A DNA stretch of 64,000 nt from Alkalibacterium subtropicum (GCF_900112455.1 NZ_FOLT01000005.1:1-64000), one strand, 5' to 3'; counted from the first letter of the stretch, positions 28,001 to 37,189 are shown. The notes: generated from the sequence alone by a model not told the origin. Numbers and translations: made by a program.

Positions 28001-29077
28001 ATGTCCCATCATCTTACTAGACGGACCCGCATACACAAAAGGCTTCTGTTCTTCATACCCGTCCTTCTATTTATTATTTTCCTATATTTCAATGCTTTTG
28101 ACTCATTGAATACGCCTGTACTGACCAATGACACACTTCAGGCCTCTTCATATGCCATAACAGCTGTGACCTTTCACTCCAATGTATATACGAAAGAGAC
28201 CCCTTTGAACGTGTCCGTAGAGATAGCCGCCGCCCCCTCACTTGCACGCACACTCTGGCTCGGATTCAGCATCGTCAGTCCGTTGGGGAACACAACAGAT
28301 TTTCCTCTTGCTGAAGTAACCCCTGAACCTGGTGGGGCCGTAACCTTTCCACTTGCCTATTTATTAGAAGCGAGTGTTCCGGATGACCTCACAAGCGGCC
28401 CGTATACAGCTGTTTTTTCTTTGTGGGACAGTGATCCCATTACAAAAGATGCTGTCCGGCTGGCTAAGCTGAGAAAAACAGATGCCTTTCGTCTTTATAA
28501 TGACATCGAACATTTCCAGACGTTTGATGATAAAGAATGGTACAGCAGGAACGGCCAGCTGGGACGGACTCTCCTGAAAAATGGACACGTCGCTGTCTCC
28601 AGTGACCGTTTAACCATACGCATACCTGCGAACACCTTAGAAGGCGGCGAGATCCAGACGACCGCTCTCAGACATTTCGGTTCATATGAAGTCAGTATGA
28701 AACTCCCCGATGCTCCTTCGTCAATAACCGGCTTTTTCCTTTACAAGGCTCCCGATTTCCATCATGAAATCGATATAGAGATCTTCAATCAGCCAGAATC
28801 AAACGTGCTCTTTACCTCCTACCATGAAGGGATGACTCAGCATGAGAACAAAACCTCTTTAGCTTTCGATCCCACCGCCGGTTTCCACCGCTACCGGATC
28901 GATCACTACCCTGATCGCGTGAGTTTTTACATCGATGATACTAAGGTGCAGAGCTGGGACCATGGTTTCACGATGGAACCGATGCACCTGATGGTCAATA
29001 CATGGTTCCCCGAATGGCTGGATGGCCTTGCACCAGAAGAAGACCAGAAATTGTACATTGAATGGATCAGGTATTGA
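28001..29077 (+). CDS. Membrane-anchored GH16-family beta-glucanase
   Basis: A 358-residue protein with an N-terminal signal anchor (residues 15-35), a beta-rich region (about 45-165) and a GH16 jelly-roll domain (about 170-358). The catalytic motif is HHEIDIEIF, giving the nucleophile and acid/base glutamates of the ExDxE signature. The start has a CGGAGG site. It is divergent from the glycosidase/synthase operon and probably cuts the same or a related polymer (a beta-1,3- or beta-1,4-linked glycan by family precedent). Confidence 0.85.
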   Translation: MSHHLTRRTRIHKRLLFFIPVLLFIIFLYFNAFDSLNTPVLTNDTLQASSYAITAVTFHSNVYTKETPLNVSVEIAAAPSLARTLWLGFSIVSPLGNTTDFPLAEVTPEPGGAVTFPLAYLLEASVPDDLTSGPYTAVFSLWDSDPITKDAVRLAKLRKTDAFRLYNDIEHFQTFDDKEWYSRNGQLGRTLLKNGHVAVSSDRLTIRIPANTLEGGEIQTTALRHFGSYEVSMKLPDAPSSITGFFLYKAPDFHHEIDIEIFNQPESNVLFTSYHEGMTQHENKTSLAFDPTAGFHRYRIDHYPDRVSFYIDDTKVQSWDHGFTMEPMHLMVNTWFPEWLDGLAPEEDQKLYIEWIRY

Positions 29078-29168
29078 CTGTCTGCAAGGATTCTATTGGA
29101 AAAAGGATACAGCTGGTTTACATTAAGTCCTGTTACCCTTCTCATTCAGACGTCTGCTTATATATTTG

Positions 29169-29209
29169 AAAAAGGGGTAGACTCTGATCATAGAGTCTAC
29201 CCCTTTTTT
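29169..29209. terminator. Bidirectional terminator
   Basis: AAAAAGGGGTAGACTC and GAGTCTACCCCTTTTT arms form a perfect 16-bp stem with a 9-base loop, between the convergent GH16 and permease genes. Confidence 0.92.
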
Positions 29210-29230
29210 AGTTTATGCTATTTGTTCAGT

Positions 29231-30619
29231 TTATACACTTTTACGGTACAAGTACACACCATACAGCGTGGTAAGGAGCGTGCCGATTATGAGTGTAAGG
29301 TGGTATAAAGGATCCCAGCCCTCACCCGTGAAGAAGAGTAATACTATCCCGAGAGCGATGAACAGAAAACCGATGATGCTTGAGAAATATAAGCCGAACT
29401 TTCCAAATGGAATTTCATACGGTCTTGCAATATCTTTATCCACTTTTCTCAATTTAACGACTGTTGGAAACAGCCATAAATAAGGTAAGAAGAAAATAAG
29501 GAAACTGAAGGAAAGGATCGTCCAGAAGGCATCATTGGCACTACCACTTAATGCAAAGTTCAGGACAATGAGCAAAGTCGAAATAATCCCCATTAAGATA
29601 TAAGAGTAATCAGGGGTATTGAATTTTTTATTCCGGTGACCCAAAATCTTGGTGTGCTTAGTGAACTCAGCTTCATCAAGCACTTCTACTCCTCCGAGTG
29701 TCCACGAGATCATATTAGATACTAACGTAAACAATGCAACGATCATTGTGACATTAAAGACGACGCCGGAAGCCGGTCCAAAGACAGTGGACAATTCTTC
29801 CAGAGCATAAAAGAAACCGTCAAGTGGATCTACCGATGCGGCTGGAATGGCAGCTAACACACCAAAGGTCCCGATAATGTACATTGCAGCAATCAATATC
29901 CCCGCAAAAATCGTCATTTTGGGAATGTTTTTTTCAGGTTTATCCACTTTTGAAGCGATCGCGCTTATCAGTTCAAACCCCAGCAAATTATAGACGATTG
30001 CTGAACTGTATGCGATGGTATCAAAATTCAAGTTCAAAGCAAAACTGGACAGTGAAAAGTCATTAGCCAGACCGTTCTGAAAAGCATACATCACACCCAT
30101 TATCCCGAAAACGATCAGAACACTGACTTTCAGAATCGCTGCGATATTCGTGACTGTGATACTTAAATCCACCCCTCGGATACCGATGAATACGATAAGC
30201 CAGCACATCGCTACCGCTAAAGCGGCTGCGGCAAAATTACTCATCGCCGGAATATAAGCCATCGAGAACCAGGCACTGAACGCTATGAATACCGCCGGCA
30301 TCCAGAAAGCTACATTGACCCAATAATACCAGGCCACCAGACTCGCTTGAAACGGACCGAATGCCCTGTTGACCCACGCATAAATGCCTCCATCTTCAGG
30401 ATACGTGGCTCCGAGTTCCGCATTGATGAGTCCGTAAGGGATGAAAAACAGAATAGCTGTGAGCAGCCAGACGGTGATCGACGAAGCTCCCAATGCTGCC
30501 GGAGCAACGAATGTGTCCAGTACAACGATTCCCGTCACGGTAAAAGTGACCATCTTAAAGAGACTAACTTTTGCAACATTTTCCTCGGCGATAATATTTT
30601 CGCCTATTTTTTCTTCCAT
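29231..30619 (-). CDS. APC-family amino acid/polyamine permease, likely agmatine-putrescine exchanger
   Basis: A 462-residue transporter with about twelve membrane segments and the APC signature near the start (TGIVVLDTFVAPAALGAS and YPEDGGIYAWVNRAFGPF). It is last in a four-gene block with agmatine deiminase and putrescine carbamoyltransferase, the setting of the AguD agmatine/putrescine antiporter. A glutamate/GABA or other exchange is possible from sequence alone. The ATG at 30619 is preceded by GGAGAGGTG. Confidence 0.82.
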   Translation of the reverse strand: MEEKIGENIIAEENVAKVSLFKMVTFTVTGIVVLDTFVAPAALGASSITVWLLTAILFFIPYGLINAELGATYPEDGGIYAWVNRAFGPFQASLVAWYYWVNVAFWMPAVFIAFSAWFSMAYIPAMSNFAAAALAVAMCWLIVFIGIRGVDLSITVTNIAAILKVSVLIVFGIMGVMYAFQNGLANDFSLSSFALNLNFDTIAYSSAIVYNLLGFELISAIASKVDKPEKNIPKMTIFAGILIAAMYIIGTFGVLAAIPAASVDPLDGFFYALEELSTVFGPASGVVFNVTMIVALFTLVSNMISWTLGGVEVLDEAEFTKHTKILGHRNKKFNTPDYSYILMGIISTLLIVLNFALSGSANDAFWTILSFSFLIFFLPYLWLFPTVVKLRKVDKDIARPYEIPFGKFGLYFSSIIGFLFIALGIVLLFFTGEGWDPLYHLTLIIGTLLTTLYGVYLYRKSV

Positions 30620-30649
30620 TTATCTCACCTCTCCATTTGATTTTCCTTA

Positions 30650-31765
30650 TCACTCATTAATATCCTCAGCTAACGGTTGCTGCTGAGTGATGCAGTGGAT
30701 ATTCCCGCCGCCTAAAAGTATTTCCCGAGCATAGATCCCGCGTACTTCTCTATCCGGGAACACTTCACTCAGTACATCTTTAGCATTCTGGTCATATTTT
30801 TCATCGTTGAACAACGGAAGGATAACAGCGTCGTTTGCAATGTAAAAGTTCGCGTATGACGCAGCCTGGCGGTCTCCTTCCTGTCTGGGCAAGGTGCCGT
30901 CGATCTTGTCGACGCCTTCGCTTTCTTCTTTAGTGATCAGGACCTCATGGGGGATATGAAGTTTGTGCACCACCAATTTTCTGCCTCTGGCATCTGTTTC
31001 GTTTGATAAATAATCTAGGGCTCGTTTAGACCTCGGATATTGCGGATCCTCCTCATCATCCGTCCAGGCAAGCACGATGACGCCTGGAGCACAGTAATGA
31101 ATGATATTATCCACATGACCATTTGTTTCATCAAGATATATCCCTTCAGGAATCCACAGAACTTTCTCTGCTCCCAAATACTCTTTTAATTTAGTTTCGA
31201 TTTCTTCTTTGTCCAGCTTGGGGTTTCTGCTTTCATGGAGCAGACATTCTTCTGTTACGATAACGGTCCCCTCTCCATCAGTATGGATGGAACCCCCTTC
31301 CAGGATGAAGTCTTCCAGTGAATAGTAGTCGATATTTTCTATTTCGCAGACCTTTCGTGCCACTTGATCGTCTTTGTCCCAAGGGAAATACAAACCGTCC
31401 ACCAATCCTCCCCAGGCATTAAAACGCCAGTCCACACCTCTGACTTCTCCGTCCTTATTTTTCACAAAAGTCGGCCCGCTGTCGCGCATCCAGGAGTCAT
31501 TTACAGACATCTCCACGACCCGTACGTGTTCTTTCAGCATATCCCGGGCATTTTCAAATTGACTGGGGGAGACACACATCGTTACCTTTTCATATTCCAC
31601 TATTGTATTAGCCACTTCAGCGAACACTCTTTGTGCCGGCTTCCCTCCCAGCCGCCAGTTGTCTGTCCGTTCCGGCCAGATCATCCAGCAGCCTGCATGC
31701 GGTTCAAATTCACCCGGCATCCTGAATCCCTCTTTTTTAGGCGTTCCTGACAATCGTTTTACCAT
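30650..31765 (-). CDS. aguA: Agmatine deiminase
   Basis: A 371-residue pentein-fold hydrolase that converts agmatine to N-carbamoylputrescine and ammonia. [42 protein letters not shown] and the catalytic [13 protein letters not shown] near the C-terminus are all family motifs. The ATG at 31765 follows AAGGAGG. It lies 24 bases after putrescine carbamoyltransferase, the next pathway step. Confidence 0.95.
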   Translation of the reverse strand: MVKRLSGTPKKEGFRMPGEFEPHAGCWMIWPERTDNWRLGGKPAQRVFAEVANTIVEYEKVTMCVSPSQFENARDMLKEHVRVVEMSVNDSWMRDSGPTFVKNKDGEVRGVDWRFNAWGGLVDGLYFPWDKDDQVARKVCEIENIDYYSLEDFILEGGSIHTDGEGTVIVTEECLLHESRNPKLDKEEIETKLKEYLGAEKVLWIPEGIYLDETNGHVDNIIHYCAPGVIVLAWTDDEEDPQYPRSKRALDYLSNETDARGRKLVVHKLHIPHEVLITKEESEGVDKIDGTLPRQEGDRQAASYANFYIANDAVILPLFNDEKYDQNAKDVLSEVFPDREVRGIYAREILLGGGNIHCITQQQPLAEDINE

Positions 31766-31789
31766 TGGCTTTCCTCCTTTCTTCAGTTT

Positions 31790-32836
31790 TTAAAGGTTTT
31801 CCATGAAGGATCGGATGTTATGCTGATGTTTATCTGCAAGCTCTTTCGAGGGCTCCTTTGTATAGCGGTGAGTGAAGTAAACGAGAATCGCCATCTGAGC
31901 AGTCAGGCGATTTTCCGCTTGATCAAAAGCGACACTGTAATCCCCTTCCAGAGCCTCCCTGGTAACCTCTTCCTTGTCATTGGCCGGCAGGCAATGGAGC
32001 AGCATTGCCCCAGGAGCAGCCCTATGCATCAATTTTTCTGTAATGACATAATCAGGCATGAATGCTGCGAGACGTTCCTCTTTTTCATCCATTTGGGTAG
32101 TCCAGTAGAAGCTGTCCCCGTAGACGACTTCACATTCTGAAACTTTGCTGATATCTTCGGTGATCTCATAATGCGCACCCGAATTCTTGCAGTTTTCATC
32201 AGCCATTCTCAGCCATTCCTCTTCCATGTGATACTTTTTTGGTCCGATCTGTTTGAATCCGATGCCGTATTTCGTACAGGTCAGCAGCAGGGAACGGCAG
32301 ACATCAGTGGCATCACCCATAAAGGCAACGGTCAGATCGGTGAGTGTTTTCCCTTCCGGTAAGTGTTCCATCATGGTAAAGATATCTGCTAACATCTGAG
32401 TTGGGTGATACACCGTATCGAGCCCGTTGATTACTGGGACCGTTGCCGCTTCCGTCAGTTTTTGAGTCGTTTCCCCACTGTTTGTGCGGGCTACTATAAG
32501 ATCGCACATGCGGGACAACACTCTGGCCGTATCCTCAACGGTTTCTTTTGACCCCAGATGAATATCTGATTTGGATAGAAAAATCGCATGGCCCCCCAGC
32601 AGTGTCGCAGCTGCTTCAAACGAAACGCGTGTACGTGTCGAGCCGGCTTCAAAAATCATCCCCACTGTTTTATTTTTAAACAATTCGGGAATGGCGTTAT
32701 CTCTTCTGGCATCTTTCAGTAAGGTCATCAGTTCAAGCATGCTGTCTATTTCAGCTTTAGTGAAATCGTTCATGGTGAGCATGTGTTTTAACTCTTTTTT
32801 GTTTAAATCTGTGGCACTGGATGATGGTATTTTCAT
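31790..32836 (-). CDS. ptcA: Putrescine carbamoyltransferase
   Basis: A 348-residue transcarbamoylase that phosphorolyses carbamoylputrescine to putrescine and carbamoyl phosphate. STRTR (carbamoyl phosphate loop), HLGSKE, HPTQMLADI and MLLHCLPA are visible. The C-terminal helix (THRYTKEPSKELADKHQHNI) is typical of PTC rather than ornithine carbamoyltransferase. The start is ATG 32836 with an AAAGGAG site 9 bases before; the frame stays open to 33205, but that part is the other-frame shadow of the symporter gene. A carbamate kinase gene, normally next to it, is absent here. Confidence 0.92.
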   Translation of the reverse strand: MKIPSSSATDLNKKELKHMLTMNDFTKAEIDSMLELMTLLKDARRDNAIPELFKNKTVGMIFEAGSTRTRVSFEAAATLLGGHAIFLSKSDIHLGSKETVEDTARVLSRMCDLIVARTNSGETTQKLTEAATVPVINGLDTVYHPTQMLADIFTMMEHLPEGKTLTDLTVAFMGDATDVCRSLLLTCTKYGIGFKQIGPKKYHMEEEWLRMADENCKNSGAHYEITEDISKVSECEVVYGDSFYWTTQMDEKEERLAAFMPDYVITEKLMHRAAPGAMLLHCLPANDKEEVTREALEGDYSVAFDQAENRLTAQMAILVYFTHRYTKEPSKELADKHQHNIRSFMENL

Positions 32837-32859
32837 ATCGATCGCTCCTTTTATATGTT

Positions 32860-34338
32860 TTAAATGTATAATTCCTCTAATGGTCTGGACTGATCTTTCT
32901 TCCTGGTAATGATCGAAACAACCACAATAAGCAGGATGTTGACAAGCGGTGGGACCAGAGTGAAAAATTCCCACGGTTCCGGAATAATCGTCCCCTGCAT
33001 GATACCTCCCAGTACATTTACCAGCAGTCCCCCGATCATCCCCGCCATGACGCCATACGATGTGGCCCACTTTGCTTTCAATGCTACAATGAAGGGGAAA
33101 AACAGGACACCGAACTGCAATGTGAAGGCAAAAACAGTCATATCGTAAATGTTTGAACTCAATAACCCGATCAGTGCTGCTAAAGTACCGGTTAGAATAA
33201 CGCAATAGCGTGTGATCCTTAGTAAGTAATCCTGATCCACATTATGCTGTGGTTTGTTTTTCAGAAAAATAGGGTAGATGATATCATTCGAAAAGATGAC
33301 CGCAGTGGCAAACAGAGAAGTACTGGCACTTGATAAAACCGCACCGATCAGTGAAGCAACGAAAATACCGAGAAGTACCGGATTCAATAACTCTCTAGCT
33401 AAAAACGGAATCAGTAATTCACTGTCCTGCGCAATCAAACTGCCGTCGACGACCCCGCTGCTGATCAGCGTATGTCCGATCAAAGCCAAGAATACCGGAA
33501 TGAGACCAAACGTCCAATACATGCTCCCCGATATGATCATTCCTTTTTGAGCAGTTTTAGCATCTTTTGCCATCAATGCACGTTGTGCTATATCCGGACT
33601 GGGAATGTTACCCAAGGCCATACCAGCCCACATGGAGACATATGTCACCCAAGGCATCAGTCCCTGCTCAGCAGGGACAAACCGCCAAAAATCTTCAGGT
33701 GTATGAGCTGCAATATTATCTATTCCTCCAGCTGCATTGTAGCCGATCACCAGAAGCAATATCAGTCCGATAAAAATAATGATCATTTGAATGAAATCTG
33801 TCCAAATGACAGCTAACAGACCGCCCATATAGGTGAAAGAAACCACTGCCACCAGCGCAATGACATAGCTCAGATAGAAATTCAAATCGAATAAAACCGA
33901 AAGGATTTTACCGACAGCCAGCAACTGCACTGCTGTCCAGATGACGAATGTGGGAATCATTACAGCAGAAGCAATATATCCGGTAGCGCTTCCAAACCGA
34001 TGTGTATAAATTTCGCCTATGGAATTAATTTTTAAACTTCTCAGTGTTTTCACAAAAAACAGGCCGATGATGATCAGAGACAAACCGGCAGCAAACGGAT
34101 CTTCTATCACTCCATAAAGCCCCTCCTGAAACGCAGCTCCTGTTCCTCCGATGACTGTACCTCCACCCCAGAACGTGGCAAACACAGTCCCCACGACCAG
34201 AAATAAAGGCGCCCCTCTACTGGCAACCAGATAGTCCTCTGTATTCTTTACCCGTTTACTGGCAATCTTGCCAACAGCAATCAAACTGCCGACAAAGAGA
34301 ATGATGATCGCTAATGGGACAGCATTGTTGAAAGACAC
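32860..34338 (-). CDS. Sodium:solute symporter (SSF family)
   Basis: A 492-residue symporter with about thirteen membrane segments and the SSF core (FATFWGGGTVIGGTGAAFQEG, VISFTYMGGLLAVIWTDFIQM-like region and GIFVASLIGAVLSSASTSL). GTG at 34338 has an AAAGGAGGGA site. It is the first gene of the agmatine block, so agmatine, putrescine or a related amine is a likely substrate; this is inference, since SSF substrates cannot be read from sequence. It is divergent from an Lrp/AsnC regulator. Confidence 0.85.
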   Translation of the reverse strand: MSFNNAVPLAIIILFVGSLIAVGKIASKRVKNTEDYLVASRGAPLFLVVGTVFATFWGGGTVIGGTGAAFQEGLYGVIEDPFAAGLSLIIIGLFFVKTLRSLKINSIGEIYTHRFGSATGYIASAVMIPTFVIWTAVQLLAVGKILSVLFDLNFYLSYVIALVAVVSFTYMGGLLAVIWTDFIQMIIIFIGLILLLVIGYNAAGGIDNIAAHTPEDFWRFVPAEQGLMPWVTYVSMWAGMALGNIPSPDIAQRALMAKDAKTAQKGMIISGSMYWTFGLIPVFLALIGHTLISSGVVDGSLIAQDSELLIPFLARELLNPVLLGIFVASLIGAVLSSASTSLFATAVIFSNDIIYPIFLKNKPQHNVDQDYLLRITRYCVILTGTLAALIGLLSSNIYDMTVFAFTLQFGVLFFPFIVALKAKWATSYGVMAGMIGGLLVNVLGGIMQGTIIPEPWEFFTLVPPLVNILLIVVVSIITRKKDQSRPLEELYI

Positions 34339-34564
34339 AATTTAACTCCCTCCTTTAAATATTGTTCGCGTTTTCACAACTTCTTAACTTGATTTTATTC
34401 ATAAAAAGTCAAAAAGTCAACTAATAAGTTGTAATTTCAGCAATTACTTTGTCTATTTTTCTATACAATATGTCATAATCGGACATTTAAAGTGTTATTT
34501 CGTGTAATATTATTTGTTTTACCCATTCATTTCATGCTATTATTGGGGTGAGCTTACTTCATGT

Positions 34565-34606
34565 AAAGGAGGATAGTTCTCAGTTTGTCTGCCTGAGAAC
34601 GCGATT
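34565..34606 (+). promoter_or_regulatory. Leader in which a hairpin separates the ribosome site from the start codon
   Basis: AAAGGAGG at 34565-34572 is 34 bases before the lrp ATG, too far for normal initiation. Between them GTTCTCAG (34576-34583) and CTGAGAAC (34593-34600) form a perfect 8-bp stem. If folded, only ATA and GCGATT remain single-stranded, giving an effective spacing of about 9. An in-frame TAG directly after the ribosome site excludes an earlier start. Confidence 0.65.
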
Positions 34607-35092
34607 ATGGCAAAAAAAGAGAAGAACTATGATCAGACCGACTATAAAATTATTCAGGAACTTTCTAAAGATGCTAGAAAATCTGTCGCAAAAATAGCCA
34701 GAAAAATCGATGTCAATGAGCGTACAGTGCGAAGAAGGATCGAAAAACTGATTCAGGACAATACCCTTCGGATCACCACCATTGTCGATCCGAGCAGTTT
34801 CGGATATAATGCCATTGCGGATATCAATCTGAAAGTTGACGAAGCTGTCTATGACGATTTCGTAGAGGAATGCAAGGCGGATCCCAATGTCTGCTATATA
34901 GCCACTGGCTGGGGCAAAGCGAATCTATCTATTGAAACACGTTTTTTAGATAATGAAAACATGTATGATTTCATCAACAAAACACTACCGGAAACTGCTG
35001 GTGTCGAAGTGATCAACTACTTCATCATCCCCAAGATCATTTACAACATTGACGAATGGCTGCCAGTGAAGGAAGATTTTAAAGAGGAGTAA
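34607..35092 (+). CDS. Lrp/AsnC-family regulator
   Basis: A 161-residue regulator: N-terminal HTH (residues 10-60, DYKIIQELSKDARKSVAKIA and ERTVRRRIEKL) followed by a RAM/AsnC ligand domain (DINLKVDEAVYDDF, VCYIATGWGKANLSIET). It is divergent from the agmatine/putrescine block and probably controls it in response to an amino acid or amine. Its translation seems to depend on an unusual leader hairpin. The C-terminal FKEE tail is ordinary. Confidence 0.88.
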   Translation: MAKKEKNYDQTDYKIIQELSKDARKSVAKIARKIDVNERTVRRRIEKLIQDNTLRITTIVDPSSFGYNAIADINLKVDEAVYDDFVEECKADPNVCYIATGWGKANLSIETRFLDNENMYDFINKTLPETAGVEVINYFIIPKIIYNIDEWLPVKEDFKEE

Positions 35093-35219
35093 GGGTGATA
35101 TCTTTACTTCAGACCACTTTGAAAAGCAGGTTATCTTGCTCAGCAGAGCTCAAGAGTCTGCTCTCAGAAAAATATCAAGACACTTGTCTTGTTTGCCGAA
35201 CTCATCTGTACTCACACTA

Positions 35220-35271
35220 TTGCATCAAAAGGGCCTTGAAGTTAATTGACTTCAAGGCCCTTTTGATGCAA
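35220..35271. terminator. Very long perfect hairpin, bidirectional terminator
   Basis: Two perfect 23-base arms (TTGCATCAAAAGGGCCTTGA... and its complement) flank a 6-base TAATTG loop. AAAAGGG and CCCTTTT tracts inside the stem make it a bidirectional terminator between convergent lrp and MBL-fold genes. The stem is longer than usual. Confidence 0.75.
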
Positions 35272-35341
35272 CTGAGATAACTGTAAGGGATTTTATGTGG
35301 TACTCTATCTGCAGACATGCCTGCGTTGAACAGGCAGAGAT

Positions 35342-36145
35342 TCAAGCATCAGTTTCCCTTTTGACATGTTCATAATTTTTAGTATGACTGGCTCTCATCC
35401 CTTCATAAAAGCGAAAGGTGTCTTTCAACTCCTGTTCCAGCGTACTGTCACCCCGTATGAGCCTTTTCAGGTAAGATTCTGAAAATTCGATCCGGTCATG
35501 TATTTCTTTTTTATTATCCGTGACGTTCCCGTGTCCAGGCACATGGATATTAATTGTATGGTGATCTATTATCCATTGTGCCTTATCTACGGTTTTCACG
35601 TAGTCCAGATAGCTGCTCGTAATGAATGGAAACTCGACATCTGATAGATAATCGCCGGATAATAAGAGCCCAAAGGGTTCCACAACTGTAAACAAGCCAT
35701 CATCCGTGTGTCCCGGTGCCTTGTAAAAGGTCAAGGTCATATCACCAAGTATCAGCTTTTCACCGTCCCCTTTGATGACTCTATCAACGGTCGGATATTC
35801 CGAAACATATTCACGTTCGATATAATATTCCTGATCAAAATCGTGAATTTTTTTTAGGATCATTTCCTTTTCTGTATTCATCTGAAATTCTTCTGAAGCA
35901 ATGACCGCCGCTTCCGGAAATGCCCCGGCACCGATGATATGATCAAAATCGCTGTGGGTATAGATAATGTAAAGCTGACGGTCCCCTCTATGTTCATTTA
36001 TGTATTGCTTTATCTCATCGATTTCATGCGGCAGCCAGGTTGGATCGGTCAGAACGATGCCCTTTTCAGACTGGATGACTGCGGACGTTGTTTTGTATAG
36101 TGAACTTTGAAATACAGTGAGGTTGTTTTTTTGAAAGTGCAGCAT
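35342..36145 (-). CDS. Metallo-beta-lactamase-fold hydrolase
   Basis: A 267-residue MBL-fold protein. The metal motif reads THSDFDHIIG, so the second His of HxHxDH is replaced by Asp; further ligands are KAPGHTDDGLF and VPGHGNVTD. I chose the ATG at 36145 because AAAAGGAG lies 8 bases before it; an earlier in-frame ATG at 36169 has no site. The gene is monocistronic between hairpins. Substrate is unknown. Confidence 0.82.
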   Translation of the reverse strand: MLHFQKNNLTVFQSSLYKTTSAVIQSEKGIVLTDPTWLPHEIDEIKQYINEHRGDRQLYIIYTHSDFDHIIGAGAFPEAAVIASEEFQMNTEKEMILKKIHDFDQEYYIEREYVSEYPTVDRVIKGDGEKLILGDMTLTFYKAPGHTDDGLFTVVEPFGLLLSGDYLSDVEFPFITSSYLDYVKTVDKAQWIIDHHTINIHVPGHGNVTDNKKEIHDRIEFSESYLKRLIRGDSTLEQELKDTFRFYEGMRASHTKNYEHVKRETDA

Positions 36146-36420
36146 TATTGTACTCCTTTTCTTGCTCAATCATCGTGTTCCGGTCAAGAATTATGGCCTC
36201 ATAGAGAAAATCAATTTCAGTAGAAAGACACCCTGTTACTTTGTGAAGTCAAGTCGGTTGCATTAACTAAGACGGGATATGAACATCGTTTTTTTTATTG
36301 CCGGGATCAATTATTTTAAGTGTACCACGTTTCGTTGAAAATTTTATATCCTGATTTTATCAAAGGTGAGTCCATCGTCACTTTTAAACAAAAACCTCCC
36401 ACCACTGAGAGGTTTTTGAC

Positions 36421-36531
36421 TTAAGGTTTATTTGGCATTCTTTCCGGTTTGAATTTTATCAAACTAACAATCAGAAGAATAAAGTGACCGCCTATCAATG
36501 ATAGAGCCTCATTTAAAACAAAAAAATCTAA
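36421..36531 (-). pseudogene. Possible 3' remnant of a small membrane protein gene
   Basis: Between the repeat and the terminator at 36389-36418, the minus strand reads a 36-residue open tail with one hydrophobic helix (ALSLIGGHFILLIVSLI) and a basic end. A stop codon is followed at once by the terminator, as for a real gene. Upstream, the frame runs into the 299-bp repeat, so the element may have inserted into and truncated the gene. Evidence is thin. Confidence 0.25.
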
Positions 36532-36830
36532 TAGTGTCCACTGCAGAAAAAAAACAAGTGAGTCGTCACTAAAAGGTGGATGTTGGGACTGCCCATTCTT
36601 GTTTGACACTTGAGATGGCAATAGAATAGGCTGATAGTGACCAGCCAGTGAATGATTGGAAGTGAGCAGTCCATAGAGACCCGTTTACGTTCCTGCCCAA
36701 AATAATCAGGGACCTGAGTAGTCACTACACGACCTAAATAGTGACCACCCGACAAAATAAACATATCGACATGATAGAAAAAGGGATTATACGGATCTCT
36801 CATTAAACAAAGAAAGTTCAGTGGACACTA
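36532..36830 (-). repeat. 299-bp structured intergenic repeat, copy 2
   Basis: Inverse orientation relative to copy 1 (13285-13583), same length and same motif offsets. Its ends are perfect 12-bp inverted repeats, TAGTGTCCACTG and CAGTGGACACTA. Internal pairs GTGGTCACT/AGTGACTAC and TGGTCACTA/TAGTGACGA match copy 1 with small changes. A 91-residue minus-strand frame crosses it but the equivalent frame in copy 1 has early stops, so coding is not supported. It resembles a MITE or a structured RNA; no target duplication is clear. Confidence 0.75.
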
Positions 36831-37142
36831 CTTAATTTAATTAGACCTGCTTATGAACGAAAGAGAATTCAGCCGGTTGAAAAAGAGTTCAGTAGTAACT
36901 TGTGAGTTTTGATAATTCTGCTATATCCTTGAGTCTCGATCACCGTATATCGCGCGCTTATCGGTGATATGGCTCTTTTCATAGAATGAAGTTCTGCATA
37001 CTAACGAAGGTAACGCCACATTCTACTCCAGACCAAGCTATGACTCATCAGCACTTACACATCTGGTGATGTTCTTCTGGTTACTTATCTTGGAAAAAGC
37101 AAAATACATGAAGAAAAAACTGTAAAAGCACAATATAGAAAA

Positions 37143-37189
37143 ACCTACCGTCAAATCCAAGAAATAAAATACTGGGTTTGACGGCAGGT
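37143..37189 (-). terminator. Terminator of the LysM-VanY gene
   Basis: On the minus strand ACCTGCCGTCAAACCC pairs with GGATTTGACGGTAGGT across a 15-base loop and a T run follows. The CCGTCAAA/TTTGACGG core is shared with the hairpin at 13774-13814. Confidence 0.75.

Noticed and set aside
32837-33205. N-terminal extension of putrescine carbamoyltransferase
   Set aside because: This is the other-frame shadow of the SSF symporter gene; the true start with an AAAGGAG site is at 32836.
36528-36803. 91-residue open frame inside repeat copy 2
   Set aside because: The equivalent frame in copy 1 has a stop at codon five and others later, so the repeat is not convincingly coding, although short stretches (VVTTQ) agree.
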